Shown piece after piece: positions 1-11,670 of a stretch of 64,000 nucleotides of DNA (the stretch's first letter is position 1; each line of letters begins with the position of its first letter). A program made the translations under genes and the position numbers. This stretch comes from Tolypeutes matacus (taxonomy: Eukaryota > Chordata > Mammalia > Cingulata > Chlamyphoridae), in NCBI GenBank assembly GCA_026826555.1, contig JAKSZT010054578.1, positions 172,289 through 236,288 of the forward strand, in the 5' to 3' direction. Under the pieces are notes generated by a model. That model did no database searches. It saw only the letters and a list, made by a program, of their open reading frames with translations, and was not told the origin of the DNA.

Positions 1-185
1 GAATGCCATATAGTTGTAATCATACAGTATGTAGCTTTTTCAGACTGGCTTCTTTGACTTAGCAATATGCATTTTAGGTTCCTTCATGTCTTTAGTGTGA
101 TAGCTCATTTCTTTTTTTTCGTATTTTGCATCATTTTATTGTCCGATGTATGGATGTACCAGTTTATTTGTCTTAGCCTGATAGC
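1..185 (-). mobile_element. Old L1 fragment (3' end of ORF2)
   Basis: The plus strand reads as the reverse complement of a late L1 ORF2 segment, with the familiar 'cagactggcttctttgactt' and 'ggatgtaccagtttattt' wording of old mammalian L1M elements. It is heavily mutated and has no open frame. It stops at a TTTA-rich microsatellite. Confidence 0.55.
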
Positions 186-199
186 TCATTTCTTTTTTT

Positions 200-209
200 A
201 AAAAAATAT

Positions 210-249
<40 letters not shown>
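200..249. repeat. (TTTA)n microsatellite
   Basis: About eleven uninterrupted TTTA units follow a short A-run. It probably derives from the A-rich tail of a retroposon, since several SINE tails in this window also carry AAAT units. Confidence 0.9.
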
Positions 250-253
<4 letters not shown>

Positions 254-943
254 TGGTAAAGTACATATGACATAGAAATAGTCTGTCCCAATCAAGTTGG
301 CGGAGTGAGATGCTTCAGGGTTCTGTCCTCCCACAGAAGTTTTAAACAGCCAGCAAGAACTGACAGAAACATTTTTCTGAAAGCTCTAGAAAACAGTTAA
401 AGGATGGCAGTAACAGGGCAAGCATTGAATCAAGAAAAAGTCTACTTAAAAGTGATAGAATCTTGTGGTACTCTCACTGGTCCTATCCCACCCGTCAATG
501 GCTTGGCGCAGAGCCAGCTTGCATTCCCAGTGCAGATCCCTGGTCTGGGTTCCAGAGGGAGCAGAGTAACCCTTGTGCACATACTGGGAATATGTATGTC
601 TGGCCCAGTCTGTCTGGTGGTGGTCCAGAACCTGCCCTGTGTGTAGAAGTCAGCTTCTCTCCTAAAGAAAGCTGTGGGAGAGCAGTCAAGTCGGGGACAA
701 GGGATTGCTGTCTATATACAGTGCAGTGCCTATGGTTGTGAGCAGACTTTTTCCTAGGGAAGTGGGGACATTTGGAACATAAATGGAAATTCCTAGGGCT
801 ACATATACATGCCAAGTCAAGATGCATGTGTAGAAAGGATCCCCTTTGAGCTATTTTCTAAACTCATTGTGTGAATAAGCCCTGAAGAAGTGCAGTTGCA
901 CAAGTCATTCTGCAAATATTAGGAAAGATGGTTTCTTTTTTAC

Positions 944-976
944 TGCTACTACTACTGCTACTACTACTACTAACTA
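944..976. repeat. (CTA)n trinucleotide run
   Basis: Roughly ten imperfect CTA/CTG units sit in the leader of the HAL1-like element. It is low-complexity sequence with no coding frame around it. Confidence 0.8.
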
Positions 977-1224
977 CTTCTCCTCTTCCTTCTGTTCCTG
1001 GCAATCAAGGAAAGCTCTTGTCATAACACTAGGTTATGACAAGGTGTTTGATATGTTAAAATATCAAAATATCCAGGTTACAACAAAAGGTTAAAAAAAA
1101 CATTCAAATAAATTGGAGTGAGGCAAAGAGATTAAAGCATTAGTAACCATCAATAAGGAGGACCAAAAACTAAATATGATCAAAGACCTAAGAAAAACCT
1201 GGACAAAGTACTAAAATCAGGAAA

Positions 1225-1905
1225 ATGATAGTTGAACACAAAGAGAATATCAAGAGAGTGAGAAAGATGGAAATTATGAAAAGGAACCAAACAAAGTTGG
1301 AGACCTCAGTAACAGAAATTAAAAATTTTCTAGAGGAGTTCAGCAGCAGATTGGAGCTAGCAGAAGAAACTATCAGAGAACTTGAAGATAAGACAATTGA
1401 AATCACTCAGTCTGAGGAACAGAAAGAAGAAAGAATGAAGGAAATTGAACGGAGCCTGAGGAACCTGTGGGACACCATCAGAGTACCAATATATGCATTG
1501 TAGGGGTCCCTGCAGAGAAGAGAGAGAGAATATTCAAAGAAATAATGGCTGAAAACTCCCCAAATTTAACAAAAGTCATGAATGTGTACATCCAAGACTC
1601 TCAGTGAACTCCAAACAGGATAAACCCAAAGAGACTCACACCATGGCATATTATAATCAAACTGTCGAATGCCATAGATAGAGAATTCTGAAAGCCACAA
1701 GAGAGTAGAAATGTGTCACATACAAGAGAGCCTCAATAAGATTTAGTGCCAATTTCTCATCGGAAACCATAGAGACAAGAAGGCAGTGGGAGGACATATT
1801 TAAAGTGCTGAAAGCACATGAACGTCAACCAAGAATTCTATATTTGGCAAAACTGTCTTTCAAAAATGAGGGAGAGATTAAGAAATTCCCAGATAAACAA
1901 AAACT
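1225..1905 (+). pseudogene. Decayed LINE ORF1 (coiled coil plus nucleic-acid-binding core)
   Basis: The open part (1225-1503, 92 codons) is very rich in Glu, Lys and Arg and reads like the ORF1p coiled coil, including 'LETSVTEIKNFLEEFSSRLE' and 'LEDKTIEITQSEEQKEERM'. After the stop at 1501 the frames continue with recognisable ORF1p core pieces: 'KEIMAENSPNLTK', 'TPNRINPK', then the C-terminal wording around 1800-1880. Several stops and frameshifts break it. ORF1p is the RNA-binding trimer that coats LINE RNA; this copy cannot make it. Confidence 0.7.
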
Positions 1906-2419
1906 GAGAGCCTTTATCATCACTAGACTGGCCCTACATAAGATGCTAAAGAGACTTCTGCAGGTTGAAAGGAAAAGACAATAGACAATAGATCAAGACT
2001 CATGAAGAAATAAAGATAACTGACATGGGTAACAACATGGGTGAGTATAAACGCCAGGACTATTGAATTTTTGGTTTCTAACTCCTCTTTGTACTTCCGA
2101 CAGGATCTAAAAGACAAATGCATAAGATGCAATAACAAATCAGTGGTTTTGAATTCATAATGTATAAATATAATTTGCGAGAAGAACTACCTAAAGGTGG
2201 GGGGACAGAGGTACAAGGACACAGTTTGTGTATACTGTTGAAGTTAAGCTGAAGTCAAAGAAAGGAAAATTGTTATAGATTAGAATGTTAAATTTAAGCC
2301 ACATGGCAACTACAAAGAAAATTATCAGACTGTGCAAGCTTATAGAGACAGTTATCAGAGTACAAGTAGCCAGGAGCAGGGGCAGAGGGAATGGGGTGTT
2401 AATACATAACGAGTGTAGG

Positions 2420-2817
2420 AAACGGATGTGGCTCAAGTGGTTGGCCTCCCGTCTACCATGTGGGAGGTCCAGGGTTCGATTCCTGGGGCCTCTTGGTGAA
2501 AAGCAAGCTGACCTGCACGGTAAGCTGGCCCGGGTGGAGAGCTGGCCCATGCGGAGTGCTGGCCTGTGAGGAGAGCTGGCACAGCAAGATGACACTACAA
2601 AGAGACACAGAAGAGAGACAATGAGAGATACAGCAAATCAGGGAGCTGAGGTGGGGCAAGAGATTGAACAGCCTCTCCCTAAGGTCCCGGGATGATCAGT
2701 TCCAGGTGCCTCCTAAAGAGAAGACAAGAGACACAGAAGAACACACAGCAAGTGCCAAACAACAAGGGGGGAGGGGGAGGGGGAGGGGGAGAAATAAATA
2801 AATGAATCTTTAAAAAA
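2420..2817 (+). mobile_element. Long-form tRNA-derived SINE (DAS-like), about 400 bp
   Basis: The tRNA-like head has an A box ('GTGGCTCAAGTGGTTGG') and a B box ('AGGGTTCGATTCC'). A body rich in 'gagctggcccatgcggagtg' repeats follows, then a GGGGGA-rich stretch and an AAATAAATAAATGAATCTTTAAAA tail. A 19-bp TSD with two mismatches (2401-2419 and 2818-2836) proves retroposition into the LINE 3' UTR. The same long form recurs at 32189. The A and B boxes make an internal RNA polymerase III promoter. Confidence 0.92.
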
Positions 2818-2836
2818 AATACATAATGGGTGTAGG

Positions 2837-3470
2837 ATTTCTGTTTGGAGAGATGGGAAAGTTTTAGTAATGGAAGGTGGTGAGGTTACCACAGTATTGT
2901 AAAGGTGATTAAGCCTATTGAATGGCATGCTTGAGAGTGATTGAATCAGGAAAGTTTATATTGTATACATGTTCCCACAATTTAAAAAAGCAACTAAAGA
3001 AACAGTGACAATTAAAAGCAATATATAATCTTGCATGGAATCCAGCAGGGAGGAGAAAAAGCTCAAAGGATATTTTTGGTACATGAAAAAATTGGAATAT
3101 AGAATGTAGTAAGCTTTCTATCAGTGTTAAATTTCTTGAACTTGATAACTGTACTTAAGGAGGTTACATAAGTGAATATCCTTGTCTTTAGGAAAGTACA
3201 TGGCAGTATTAAGTGTTCAAGGAGCATGATGTATATATTCTACACTCAAGTGTTGAGAGAATGGATTGATAAATAGACAGATGGAGAAATAGATGGATTG
3301 ATAGATGTAAAGATAAAATGATACTGCAAATATGGCAACATGTTAAAATTGGTGCATGCAGGTATCTGGAGGGATAAGGGTATATTGGAGATCTGTGTAG
3401 AGTTGTGTATTATTTTTGTAATTGTCCTGTATGAAAGTCTTTCAATATAAAAATTTAAAATTAAGAAAAT
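2837..3470 (+). mobile_element. L1M 3' UTR
   Basis: Continues the LINE interrupted by the SINE: 'gggtgtaggatttctgtttg' and the pattern of L1M 3' UTRs (short ORF-less stretches ending in an A-rich end near 3460). A second L1M 3' UTR type starts near 3030. No coding content. Confidence 0.6.
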
Positions 3471-3474
3471 ATAC

Positions 3475-4300
3475 ATAACATAAAAAATCACTTTAACCAT
3501 TTTAATTGGGCAATTCTATGGCATTAGATACATTGACAATATTGTGTTCTCTATCTACTTCCAGAATATTTTCATCATCCTAAACAGTAACCCATACCAC
3601 CCATTAAACGATAAGTCCCCATTTCTCCCTCTCCCATCCCTGGTAACCACTATTCTGGTTTCTTTCCTTATGAATTATTCTAAGTATTTCATATAAGAGA
3701 AATCTAACAAGTTTTGTCCTTTTGTGTCTGGCTTATTTCACTCAATGTGATGTCTTTGAGGTAGCATGTGTGAGAACTGCATTCCTTTTTATGCATTCCT
3801 TTATTCCTTTTTACTACATTTTGTTTATGCATTCATCAGTTGTTGGACATTTGGGTTGCTTCTACCTTTTGGCTATTGAGAATAATGCTGCAATGAACAG
3901 TGGTATACAAACATCTGTCCAAGACCCTGCTTTCAGTTCTTTTGGGTATATACCTAGCAGTGGAATTGCAGTGTCATGTGGTAATTCTATGTTTAACTTT
4001 CTGAGGAACTGCCAAGGTGTCTTTTACAGTGGCAGCACCATTTTACATTCCCACCAACAATACTAGGATTCCTATTTTTCTGGGTACTCTCCAACACTTG
4101 TTTATTTTCCCTCCCTTTCTTTTTCTTTCTCTCTTTCTTTCTTTTTTTTTCTCTCTTTTCTTTCTCTCTCCTTTTTTCTTTCTTTCTCTCTCTTTCTTTC
4201 TCTCTCCTTCCTTCCTCTTTTTCTCTCTCCTTTCTTTTTCTTTCTCTCTCTTTCTTTTCTTTCTTGCCATCCTACTGGATGTGAAGTGATATCTCATAAT
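3475..4300 (-). mobile_element. L1 fragment, ORF2 C-terminal end and 3' UTR
   Basis: The reverse complement carries the last part of ORF2. The plus strand shows 'cttttgtgtctggcttattt', 'gttgttggacatttgggttg' and 'ttttgggtatatacctagca', complementary to the conserved ORF2 C-terminus. It is 5'-truncated at a pyrimidine-rich expansion and decayed. Confidence 0.75.
4108..4266. repeat. Polypyrimidine (CTTT/CTCTTT)n tract
   Basis: About 160 bp of almost pure C/T on the plus strand, an expanded imperfect CTTT/CTCT microsatellite inside the L1 fragment. The long purine/pyrimidine asymmetry could form triplex DNA. It also creates long spurious open frames (Lys/Arg/Glu or Phe/Ser/Leu rich) that are not genes. 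Confidence 0.9.
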
Positions 4301-4910
4301 TTTTTTTTTCTTTATTGGAGAATTTGTAGGTTTACAGAGCAATCATGCATAAAATACAGAATTTCCATATACCACCTGATTAACACCTTGCATTAGTGTG
4401 AAACATTTGTTATAATTGGTTATAGCACATTTTTAAAGTTGGACTATGGTCCGTGGTTTAACTTATAGTTTTTTCTATTATTTTATTAATTTTTTTTCCT
4501 TTAATACAGAAATATCAACTTGAGCATTTTTATTATTTGGACATTCTTATGAACACCAAAATAAAAGAGTAAAAGCCCCTAAAGTTGTAAATGTAATATA
4601 GTTAATGTTACAATAAAAAAAATCCAGAGATAAAAATTTTCTGAATGCTAAACAAACTTAAATGCCTAGTGAAAAATAGTTACTGAGCAGATATTTTTTC
4701 AATTTGGTGGCAGTCTCAGATTTCTGATCTGATTCATAGCAGTGATCTCCAAGACTATACCCCTCTCTGCAGATCTATTTTTGAGATATATTCACATAGC
4801 ATACAGTCTATGCAAAGTGTATAATCAGTGGCTTTTAGTATAATCGCAATGTTGTGCATTTCATTACTACAAACAATTTTAGAACCATTTCATTAAGATC
4901 TATTTAAAAA
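4300..4910 (-). mobile_element. L1 3' UTR fragments (xenarthran type)
   Basis: Carries the 'ttgtaggtttacagagcaat' to 'catgcataaaatacagaatt' unit that recurs at 4918, 27275, 31760, 32040 and 32690 beside L1 3' ends. A second 3' UTR type ('ttgagatatattcacatagc', also at 11317) follows at about 4785. No open frame. Confidence 0.55.
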
Positions 4911-6690
4911 TTTTTTTTTGATTAGAGAAGTTGTAGGTTTACAGAAAAATCATATAGAAAATACAGCGTTCACACATATACTGCACCCCTCCCCCATTAT
5001 TAACACTTTACCTTAGTGTGGTACCTTGGTTATAATTCATGAAGGAACACTTTTGTAATTGTACTATTAACAATAGTCCATAGTTTACAGTAGGGTTTAC
5101 TCTGTTGTACTGTCCTATGTTTTACCTTTTAATTTTTATTCTAGAAACATATATATGACTTACAATTTCCCCTTTTAACCACATACACATATATAATTCG
5201 GTGCTGTTAATTTCACTCACAATGTTGTGCTACCATCACCACCATCCATTTCCAAAACTTTACAATCAACCCAAATAGAAATTAAGTACAATTTAAGCAT
5301 TAATTCCCCATTCCCTACCTAACCCAGCCCCTGATATCCTATATTCTAGATTCTAACTCTATGAATTTGCTTATTCTAATTATTTCATATTAGTAAGATT
5401 ATACAATTTTTGTCCTTTTGTGTCAGGCCTATTTCAGTGAACATAATGTCTTCAAGGTTCGTCTGTGTTGTCGCTTGAATTAGGACTTTATTCCTTTTTA
5501 AGGTTGAATAATATTTCGTTGTATGTAATACCACATTTTGTTTATCCATTTGTTGATTGATGGGCCGTTGGGTTGCTTCCATCTTTTGGCAGTTGTGAAT
5601 AATGCTGTATGAACATCGGTGTGCAAATATCTGTTTGACTCTCTGCTTTCAATTCTTTTGGGCATATAACTAGTAGAGGGATTGGGTCATATGTTAATTC
5701 TAGACTTAGCTTTCTAAGAAAATGCCAAACTGTCTTCCATAGCAGCTGTACCCTTTTACATTCCAACCAGCAATGAATGAGTATTCCTATATCTCTATAT
5801 CCTCTCCAACACTTGTGATTTTCTGTGTTTTTTTTTTTTAATAGTAGCCCTTCTAGTAGGTGTGAAATTGTATCTCATTGTGGTTTTATTTGCATTTCCC
5901 TAATAGCTAATGATGTTGAGCATCGTTTCATGTCATTTTAAGCAATTTGCATATCTTCTTTGGAGAAATGACCATTCAAGTCTCTTGTCCATATTTTACT
6001 TGGGTTGTTTGACTGTTTATTGTTGGGTTGTAGGATTTCTTTATATATTCTGGATATTAAGCCCTTATCGGATATGTGGTTTCCAAATATTTTCTCCCAT
6101 TGAGTAGGTTGTCTTCACTTTCATGATAAAGTGATGCACAGAAGTTTTTTATTTTGATGAGGCCCCATTTATCTAATTTTTGTTGCTTGCGCTTTGGGTG
6201 TAAAGTGTAAGAAACCATTGTCTAACATAAGGTGCTGAAGATGCACCTTATATTTTCTTCTAGGAGGTTTTTAGTCCTGGTTCTTATATTTAGGTCTTTG
6301 ATCTATTTTGAGTTAATTTTTGTATATGGTGTGAGAAAGGGGTCTTCCTTCCTTCATTTGCATATGGATATCCAGTTCTCCCAGTACCATTTGTTGAAGA
6401 GACTATTTTGTCCCAGATGGGTGGAGTTAGCAGCCTTGTCAAATATCGATTGGCCATAGATGTGAGAGTCTATTTCTGAACTCTGTTTGATTCCATTGGT
6501 GTATATATCTATCCTTATGCCAATACCGTGCTGTTTTGACCACTGTAGGCTTAAAATCAGAAAGTGTGAGTTCTCCAACTAAGTTCTTCTTTCTCAAGAT
6601 GTTTTTGGCTATTCGAGGTTCCTTACCCTTCCAAATAAGTTTGAAAATTGGATTTTTCAATTCTGCAGAGTAGCTGTTGGAATTTTTTTT
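4911..6690 (-). mobile_element. L1 3' half: 3' UTR and ORF2 C-terminal half
   Basis: Starts with a T-run and the 3' UTR unit. From about 5385 leftover ORF2 frames read 'TNLEDIMFTEIGLTQKDKN', 'WKTVWHFLRKLSLEL' and 'IWKGKEPRIAKNIL', i.e. the region after the reverse transcriptase up to the C-terminal Cys-rich end. Many stops. The element breaks at a T12 run at about 6688 and resumes only at 10966, with about 300 bp of ORF2 missing between the two parts. Confidence 0.85.
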
Positions 6691-9041
6691 TTTTCTTGTC
6701 TAATTGCCCTATAAAGAACTTCTAGTACAATATTGAATAACAATGGCAATGGTAGGCATCCTTGTCTTGTTCCCGATCTTAGAGGGAAAGCTTTCGATCT
6801 TTCCCCATTGAGTATGATGTTGGCTGTGGGTTTTTCATATATGCCTTTTATGATATTGAGGAATTTTCCTTCTATTCCTATCTTTTGAAGTGTTTTTTTT
6901 TTTTTTTTTTTTAATCAAAAAAGGATGCTGGATTTCGTCGAATGCCTTTTCTGCATCAACTGATATGATCATGTGTTTTTTTTTTTCCTTCAATTTGTTA
7001 ATGTGGTTTATTACATCAATTTTTTTTATGTTGAACCAGCCTTGCATACCAGGAATAAATCCCACTTGGTCGTGATGTATGTCTTTTGATATGCTGTTGG
7101 ATTCGATTTGCAAGTATTTTGTTGAGAATTTTTGCATCTATGTTCATGAGAGAGATTGGTCTGTAATTTTCTTTTCTTGTGGAATCTTTATCTGGCTTTG
7201 GTATTAGGGTGATGTTGGCTTCATAAAATGTGTTGGGTAATTTTCCCTCCTCTTCAATTTTTTAGAAGAGTTTAAACAGGATTGGTGTTAATTCTTTTCA
7301 AAATGCTTGGTAGAATTCACCTGTGAAGCCATCTGGTCCTGGACTTTTCTTTGCTGGGAGATTTTTGATGACAGATTCAATCTCCTTAAATGTGATTGGT
7401 TTGTTAAGTTCTTGTATTTCTTGTGGCGTCAGTGTAGGTTGATTGTGCATTTCTAGAAATTTGTCCATTTCATCTAGGTTGTCTAGTTTGTTGGCATATA
7501 GTTTCTCATAATATCCTCTTATGATTCTTTTTATTTCTGTGAGGTCATTTGTAATTTCCCCCCTTTCATTTCTGATTGTATTTATTTGCATCTTCTCTCT
7601 TTTTTTCTTGGTTAGTCTAGCTAGGGGCTTGTCAATTTTATTGATCTTCTCAAAGAACCAGCTTTTGGTTTTGTTGATTTTCTCTATTGTTTTTCTGTTC
7701 TCATTTTCATTTATTTCTCTTCTAATCTTTATTATTTCTTTACTTCTGCTTGCCTTGGGATTGGTTTACTGTTCTTTTTCTAGTTTCTCAAGTTGTTCAG
7801 TTAAATCTTTGAGTTTATCTCTTTCTTGTTTTTTAATATAGGCATTTAAGGCTATAAATTTCCCTCTCAAGACTGCCTTTGCTGTATCCCATAAGTTTTG
7901 ATACGTTGTGTTCTCATTTTCATTTGTCTCAATATATTTACTGGTTTCACTTGCAATTTCTTCTTTGATCCACTGATTATTTAGGAGTATGTTGTTCAGC
8001 CTCTACACATATGCGAATTTACTTTTTTCCTGTTTGTTATTGATTTCTAGTTTCATTCCATTATGATCTGAGAAGATGCTACAAAGCGTCATTTCTATCT
8101 TTTTATATATATTGAGAGCTGCATTGTGACCTAACATGTGGTCTATCCTGGAGAAAGATCCATGGGCACTTGAGAAGAATGTATAACTTGCTGAGTTTGG
8201 ATGCAGTGTTCTGTGTAAGTCTATTAGGTCTAACTTGTTTATCATATTGTTCAAGTTCTCTATTTCCTTGCTGATCTTCTGTCTTGTTCTATCTAATGAT
8301 ATGAGTGGGGTTTTGAAGTCTCCAACGATTATTGTTGAAATGTCTATTTCTCCCTTCAGTTTGCCAGAGTTTGTCTCATGTCTTTTGGGGCACCCTGGTT
8401 AGGTGTATAGATATTTATGACTGTTACATCTTCCTGGTGGATTGTTCCTTTTATTAATATATAATGGCCTTCTGTATCTCTTATAACTTTTTTGCATTTA
8501 AAATATGTGTTTTGTCTGATGTTAGTATAGCTACCCCTGCTCTTTTCTGGTTTACTATTTGCATGAAGTATCTTTTTGCAACCTTTCACTTTCAGCTGGT
8601 TTGTATTCCTGGGTCTAAGGTGAGTTTCTTGTAAGCAGCATATGGATGGCTGATGTTTTTTTATCCTTTCTGTCAGCCTGTATCTTTTGATTGGGGGGAG
8701 TTTAATCCATTCACATTCAATTATATTACTGTAAATGCACTATTTTATTCTTTGGTTTTCATATTTCATCTTTTTTTGTCCCTCTTTTTACTCTTTTGGT
8801 GATCCTTCCTGCTATTCTTTCCTCTATACTTTCCTCCAGGCCTCTCTCTCCTGTCTTTCTCTTTCGGGTTCTAAGGCTTCCTTTACTATTTCCTGCATAG
8901 GTGGATTCTTTTTTGCAAACTCTCTTAGTTTCTGTTTGTGAATATTTTATACTCACCTTCATATCTGAAGGACAGTTTTGCTGGATAAAGAATTCTTGGC
9001 TGGCAGTTTTTCTCTTTCAGTTTCCTGATTGTATCATACTG

Positions 9042-9900
9042 CTATCTTCTCGCCTCCATGGTTTCTGAAGAGAAATCTGCGCTAAGTCTTACTGGACATC
9101 CCTTGTATGTGATGGTTTGCTTCTCCCTTGCTGCTCTGAGAATTTTCTTTATCTTTGATATTTGACATTCTGAGTAGAATGTGTCTTGCGTAGGTCTATT
9201 TGGATTTATTCTCATTGGGGTACGGTGTGCTTCTTGGACATGTAAGTTCATTTCTTTTGTGAGAGTTGGGAAATTTTCAGCTATTATTTCCTCAAATACT
9301 CTTTCTGCCCCTTTTCCTTTCTCTTCTCCTTCTGGAAATCCCATGGCACGTATGTTGTTGCATTTTGTGTTGTCATTCAACTCTCTGAGCCCCAGCTCAT
9401 TTTTTTTCCATTTTTTTCTCTCTCTGTTCTTTTTTGTCTTAAATTTTAGCTGCTCTGTTTTCAGTATCACTTATTCTTTCTTCTATCATTTCGGGTCTGC
9501 TGTTGTATGCCTCAAATGTGTTTTTTTTTTTTTTTTTTTTAAAGATTCTATTTATTTATTCATTCACCCCCCCCGCTGCTTGCGCTCGCTGGGTCAGCCA
9601 ACCACGCCGTGCGGGCGGGCCCGCCCCCACCAGGAGGCCCCGGGAACCGAACCTGGGGCCTCCCATATGGCAAACGGGAGCCTCACTGACTGAGCCACAG
9701 CCGCTTCCCTCAAATGTGTTTTTGATCTCACCTATTGTGTCTTTCATTCCTTTGAGCTTTGTTACTTTTCTGTTCAGGATTTCAAATTCTCCTTTGTGTT
9801 CTCTCAATGTCTTCTTGATGTCATTTATCTCTTTAACTGTATAGTCTTTCAGCTCATTAGTTTGATTTTGGAAATTTGAGCGCATCTTGCTGATTAGTTC
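9042..9900 (-). pseudogene. L1 ORF1 pseudogene, split by a SINE
   Basis: Minus-strand ORF1p pieces. N-terminal coiled coil ('RSNFQNQTNELKDY', 'INDIKKTLREHKGEFEI') lies upstream of the SINE. The core and C-terminal domain follow downstream ('NDNTKCNNIRAMGFPEGEEK', 'EEIIAENFPTLTKEMNLHVQ', 'CPVRLSADFSSETMEARR'). The SINE at 9526-9709 interrupts the coiled-coil region, and frames shift near 9470 and 9180. ORF1p is the trimeric RNA chaperone of the L1 RNP; this copy is dead. Confidence 0.85.
9526..9709 (-). mobile_element. DAS-like tRNA SINE (short form), antisense
   Basis: On the minus strand: GGGAAGCGG head, B box 'GGTTCGGTTCC' type, a short body ending in 'agcgagcgcaagcagcgggg', a G-run, then AATAAATAAAT and A-tail. 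Exact 14-bp TSD TCAAATGTGTTTTT at 9512-9525 and 9710-9723. Confidence 0.95.
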
Positions 9901-10477
9901 TTCAAATTCTGCTTCCCTTCTGGGACTTTGATGTATTCCTTTTCTTGGGCCATGTCTTCTATTTTCTTTGTATGGCTTGTAATTTTTTGCTGATATCCTG
10001 GCCTCTGATTAGGATGTAGTTTACTCAGATGCTCAATTTCTTTCTCTTTTGTAGGGATTTAGTGGCAGGAGGCTGTGAGTTACCATAGCTCTTTGATTTT
10101 TGGCTCGACCTGGATTGTTAGGATTGTCCTGCTGGTTGCTCAAAACTGAGCACTGGACCCAGTATTTGGTTGTAGAGTGACTTCCTAGGGCCTTGGGCAG
10201 GGAGGCTATAGAGGTTGGAAAAAGCCTCTCCTACTTATTTTTAATTTTCTTGTGTGCACTTCCTTGCTCTGCCAGCAGATGACGCTCCTTGGCAGCTCTC
10301 AATTCGTTGCCTGGTCGGAGTGTATTTGTTGCAACACAGACCAGATCGATGTGATAGAGCTTCCTGTCTGGAAGCTAGGAGCCTTGTAATTCAAACTTTC
10401 TCTGAGACAGTTCTCCATCCTTCTCTGGCAGCCCACTGCCTTTTCCTGGCTGGGAAAATTTCCACTCCCCTCTGATT

Positions 10478-10678
10478 CCTCAACAATCAACCCCTGTTAG
10501 TAGAGGAGAGATTGGGAGGGTTGTAAATCTTTAGCCCCTTGCAGGCTCCAAGGCAAACAATGGCGTAGCCCCACCTGGCCTGGAAGGGCTCTTGGGCACA
10601 GCAGACCAAATTTGTGGGTCAGAAGCTGAGTTTGCCTTAGGCTGTGTCCCTCTCTCTCCCTTTTCCTGAGGTAGTAGA
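10478..10678 (-). promoter_or_regulatory. L1 5' UTR monomer (single copy)
   Basis: One copy of a roughly 200-bp 5' UTR block whose left edge on the plus strand is 'cctcaacaatc' and whose right edge is the 'ctctctctccc' pyrimidine stretch. The same block is present twice in tandem in the L1 copies at 23000 and 61049. By analogy to monomer-type rodent L1s it may modulate promoter strength. Confidence 0.6.
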
Positions 10679-10940
10679 TCCCTGGAGCACCCTTTGTCTG
10701 TAGTTGCAGGCCCAGAGCCCCGAGAATTCTAGTGTCTTTAGTGTGGATGAGGGTGCCGGCAGCCGCAGCCGCTGGCTTCAACTCACGATTCTGTCATCGC
10801 TATTTCCCTCCTTTGTCCCCCTCTGTTCGGAGTGGTGTCCAGCCTTCGCCTGCTGTCCTAACCCCTAGCAGATCTTTTTCGGGGTTGTTTCAGCCTGTCC
10901 TCTAGCTATTTTTCTGGAGGATAAGAGATTCCCATGTCTT

Positions 10941-10966
10941 ACTAGTCCGCCATCTTTCCGGAAGTC
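10941..10966 (-). promoter_or_regulatory. L1 5' end with YY1-type site
   Basis: The plus strand has 'gtccgccatctttccggaag', so the element starts CTTCCGGAAAGATGGCGGAC. The CCATCTT core matches the YY1 motif that positions transcription starts in many mammalian L1s. The CTTCCGG next to it is ETS-like. The same arrangement ends the L1s at 23663 and 61744. Function is inferred by family analogy. Confidence 0.6.
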
Positions 10967-11670
10967 TTGCTTGTTTATCTTGTATTCTGCAACTTTCCTG
11001 AATTCATTTATTAGTTTTGGTGTTTTCTTGTGTTTTTTTTTTTTTTTTTTGAGATTTTCCATAAATAGGATCTTTTACTTCTTCCTTTCCAATTTAGATC
11101 TCCTCCCCCCCTCCCCTCCTCTATACCTACCTTCCCTTCCTCTCCCCTTTTCTCCTCTCTTTTCTTCTCGTCTCTTTTCTTGATTACTCTGGCTACGTCT
11201 TCTAGCTTTTAGTCTTTCACCATAGAGTATATTTGCTTTGGGTTTTTCATAAATGCTTTTTATCATGTTGAGAAAGTTCTCTTCTATTTATAGTTTCTGA
11301 GTATTTTTTTTAAAGCACTTTATTGAGATATATCACATACGATACGTTCTATCCAAAGTGTACAATCAGTGACTTTTAGTATAACCACAATGTTGGGCAT
11401 TCATCACCACAAAAATGTTTATAACAATTTCATTACTCCAAAACGAAAAACTCCATATCCCTTAGCAATCACTTCTCAATCCCTCTATCCTTCCCCAGCC
11501 CTCCATAACCACTAATCTAATAACATCTTTATCTGAGTGTTTTTTTTAAAGCATGAAGTATAACGGATTTTGTCGGATACCTTTTCTGCATCAGTGGAGA
11601 TGATCATGTGATGTTTTTTCTTTCAATCTTCTCTTGTGGTATATTGATTGATATGAATACAATCTTGATG
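10967..11670 (-). mobile_element. L1 fragment (reverse-transcriptase region) with a nested L1 3' end
   Basis: The old L1 resumes in the RT palm region ('catcttgtattctgcaactt'-type wording) and contains a C/T-rich expansion at about 11100-11180. Between about 11317 and 11530 a foreign L1 3' UTR piece ('aaagcactttattgagatat') is inserted. Its flanks repeat 'ctgagt(a/g)tttttttt' at 11298 and 11535, an imperfect TSD. RT-region wording ('cttttctgcatcagtggaga') follows to about 11600. Confidence 0.7.

Larger units (their letters stand above)
266..2400 (+). mobile_element. HAL1/L1M-type LINE, 5' UTR, ORF1 remnant and 3' UTR
   Basis: A plus-strand LINE that starts with an L1-style 5' leader ('aagttggcggagtgagatgc') and runs about 800 bp to a decayed ORF1. 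It then passes directly into a non-coding tail with phrases such as 'gatctaaaagacaaatgcat' and 'gttaaatttaagccacatgg', which I associate with HAL1 ('half-L1') elements. No endonuclease or reverse transcriptase is seen between ORF1 and the tail, which is the defining HAL1 layout. From about 2345 the tail turns into L1M 3' UTR wording that continues beyond the SINE at 2420. Family assignment is from memory of repeat consensus text; an ordinary L1M with internal deletion is the alternative. Confidence 0.6.
6690..10965 (-). mobile_element. 5'-complete L1 lacking its 3' half
   Basis: Read on the minus strand this has a complete 5' end (the 'CTTCCGGAAAGATGGCGGAC' start at about 10947-10966), a 5' UTR, ORF1, and ORF2 endonuclease and reverse-transcriptase pieces. 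It ends inside ORF2 just after the palm region at an A12 run. Recognisable ORF2 blocks are '[15 protein letters not shown]' (RT entry, about 7300), '[19 protein letters not shown]' (about 6990) and 'FSRIDHMLGHN' (endonuclease, about 8130). All frames are interrupted by stops and shifts. The missing 3' end is unusual: L1 copies are normally truncated at the 5' side. Premature polyadenylation or internal priming at the A-rich site, or a later deletion, could explain it. Confidence 0.85.

Noticed and set aside
4017..4342. Open frames across the C/T-rich tract (Phe/Ser/Leu-rich and Lys/Arg/Glu-rich)
   Set aside because: Products of a microsatellite that lacks stop codons; no domain, no splice context.
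9181..9693. 170-codon plus-strand frame, and similar ones at 35243, 18835, 56967 and 59826
   Set aside because: Antisense shadows of L1 ORF1 or ORF2 on the minus strand; the same shadow recurs in each L1 copy.
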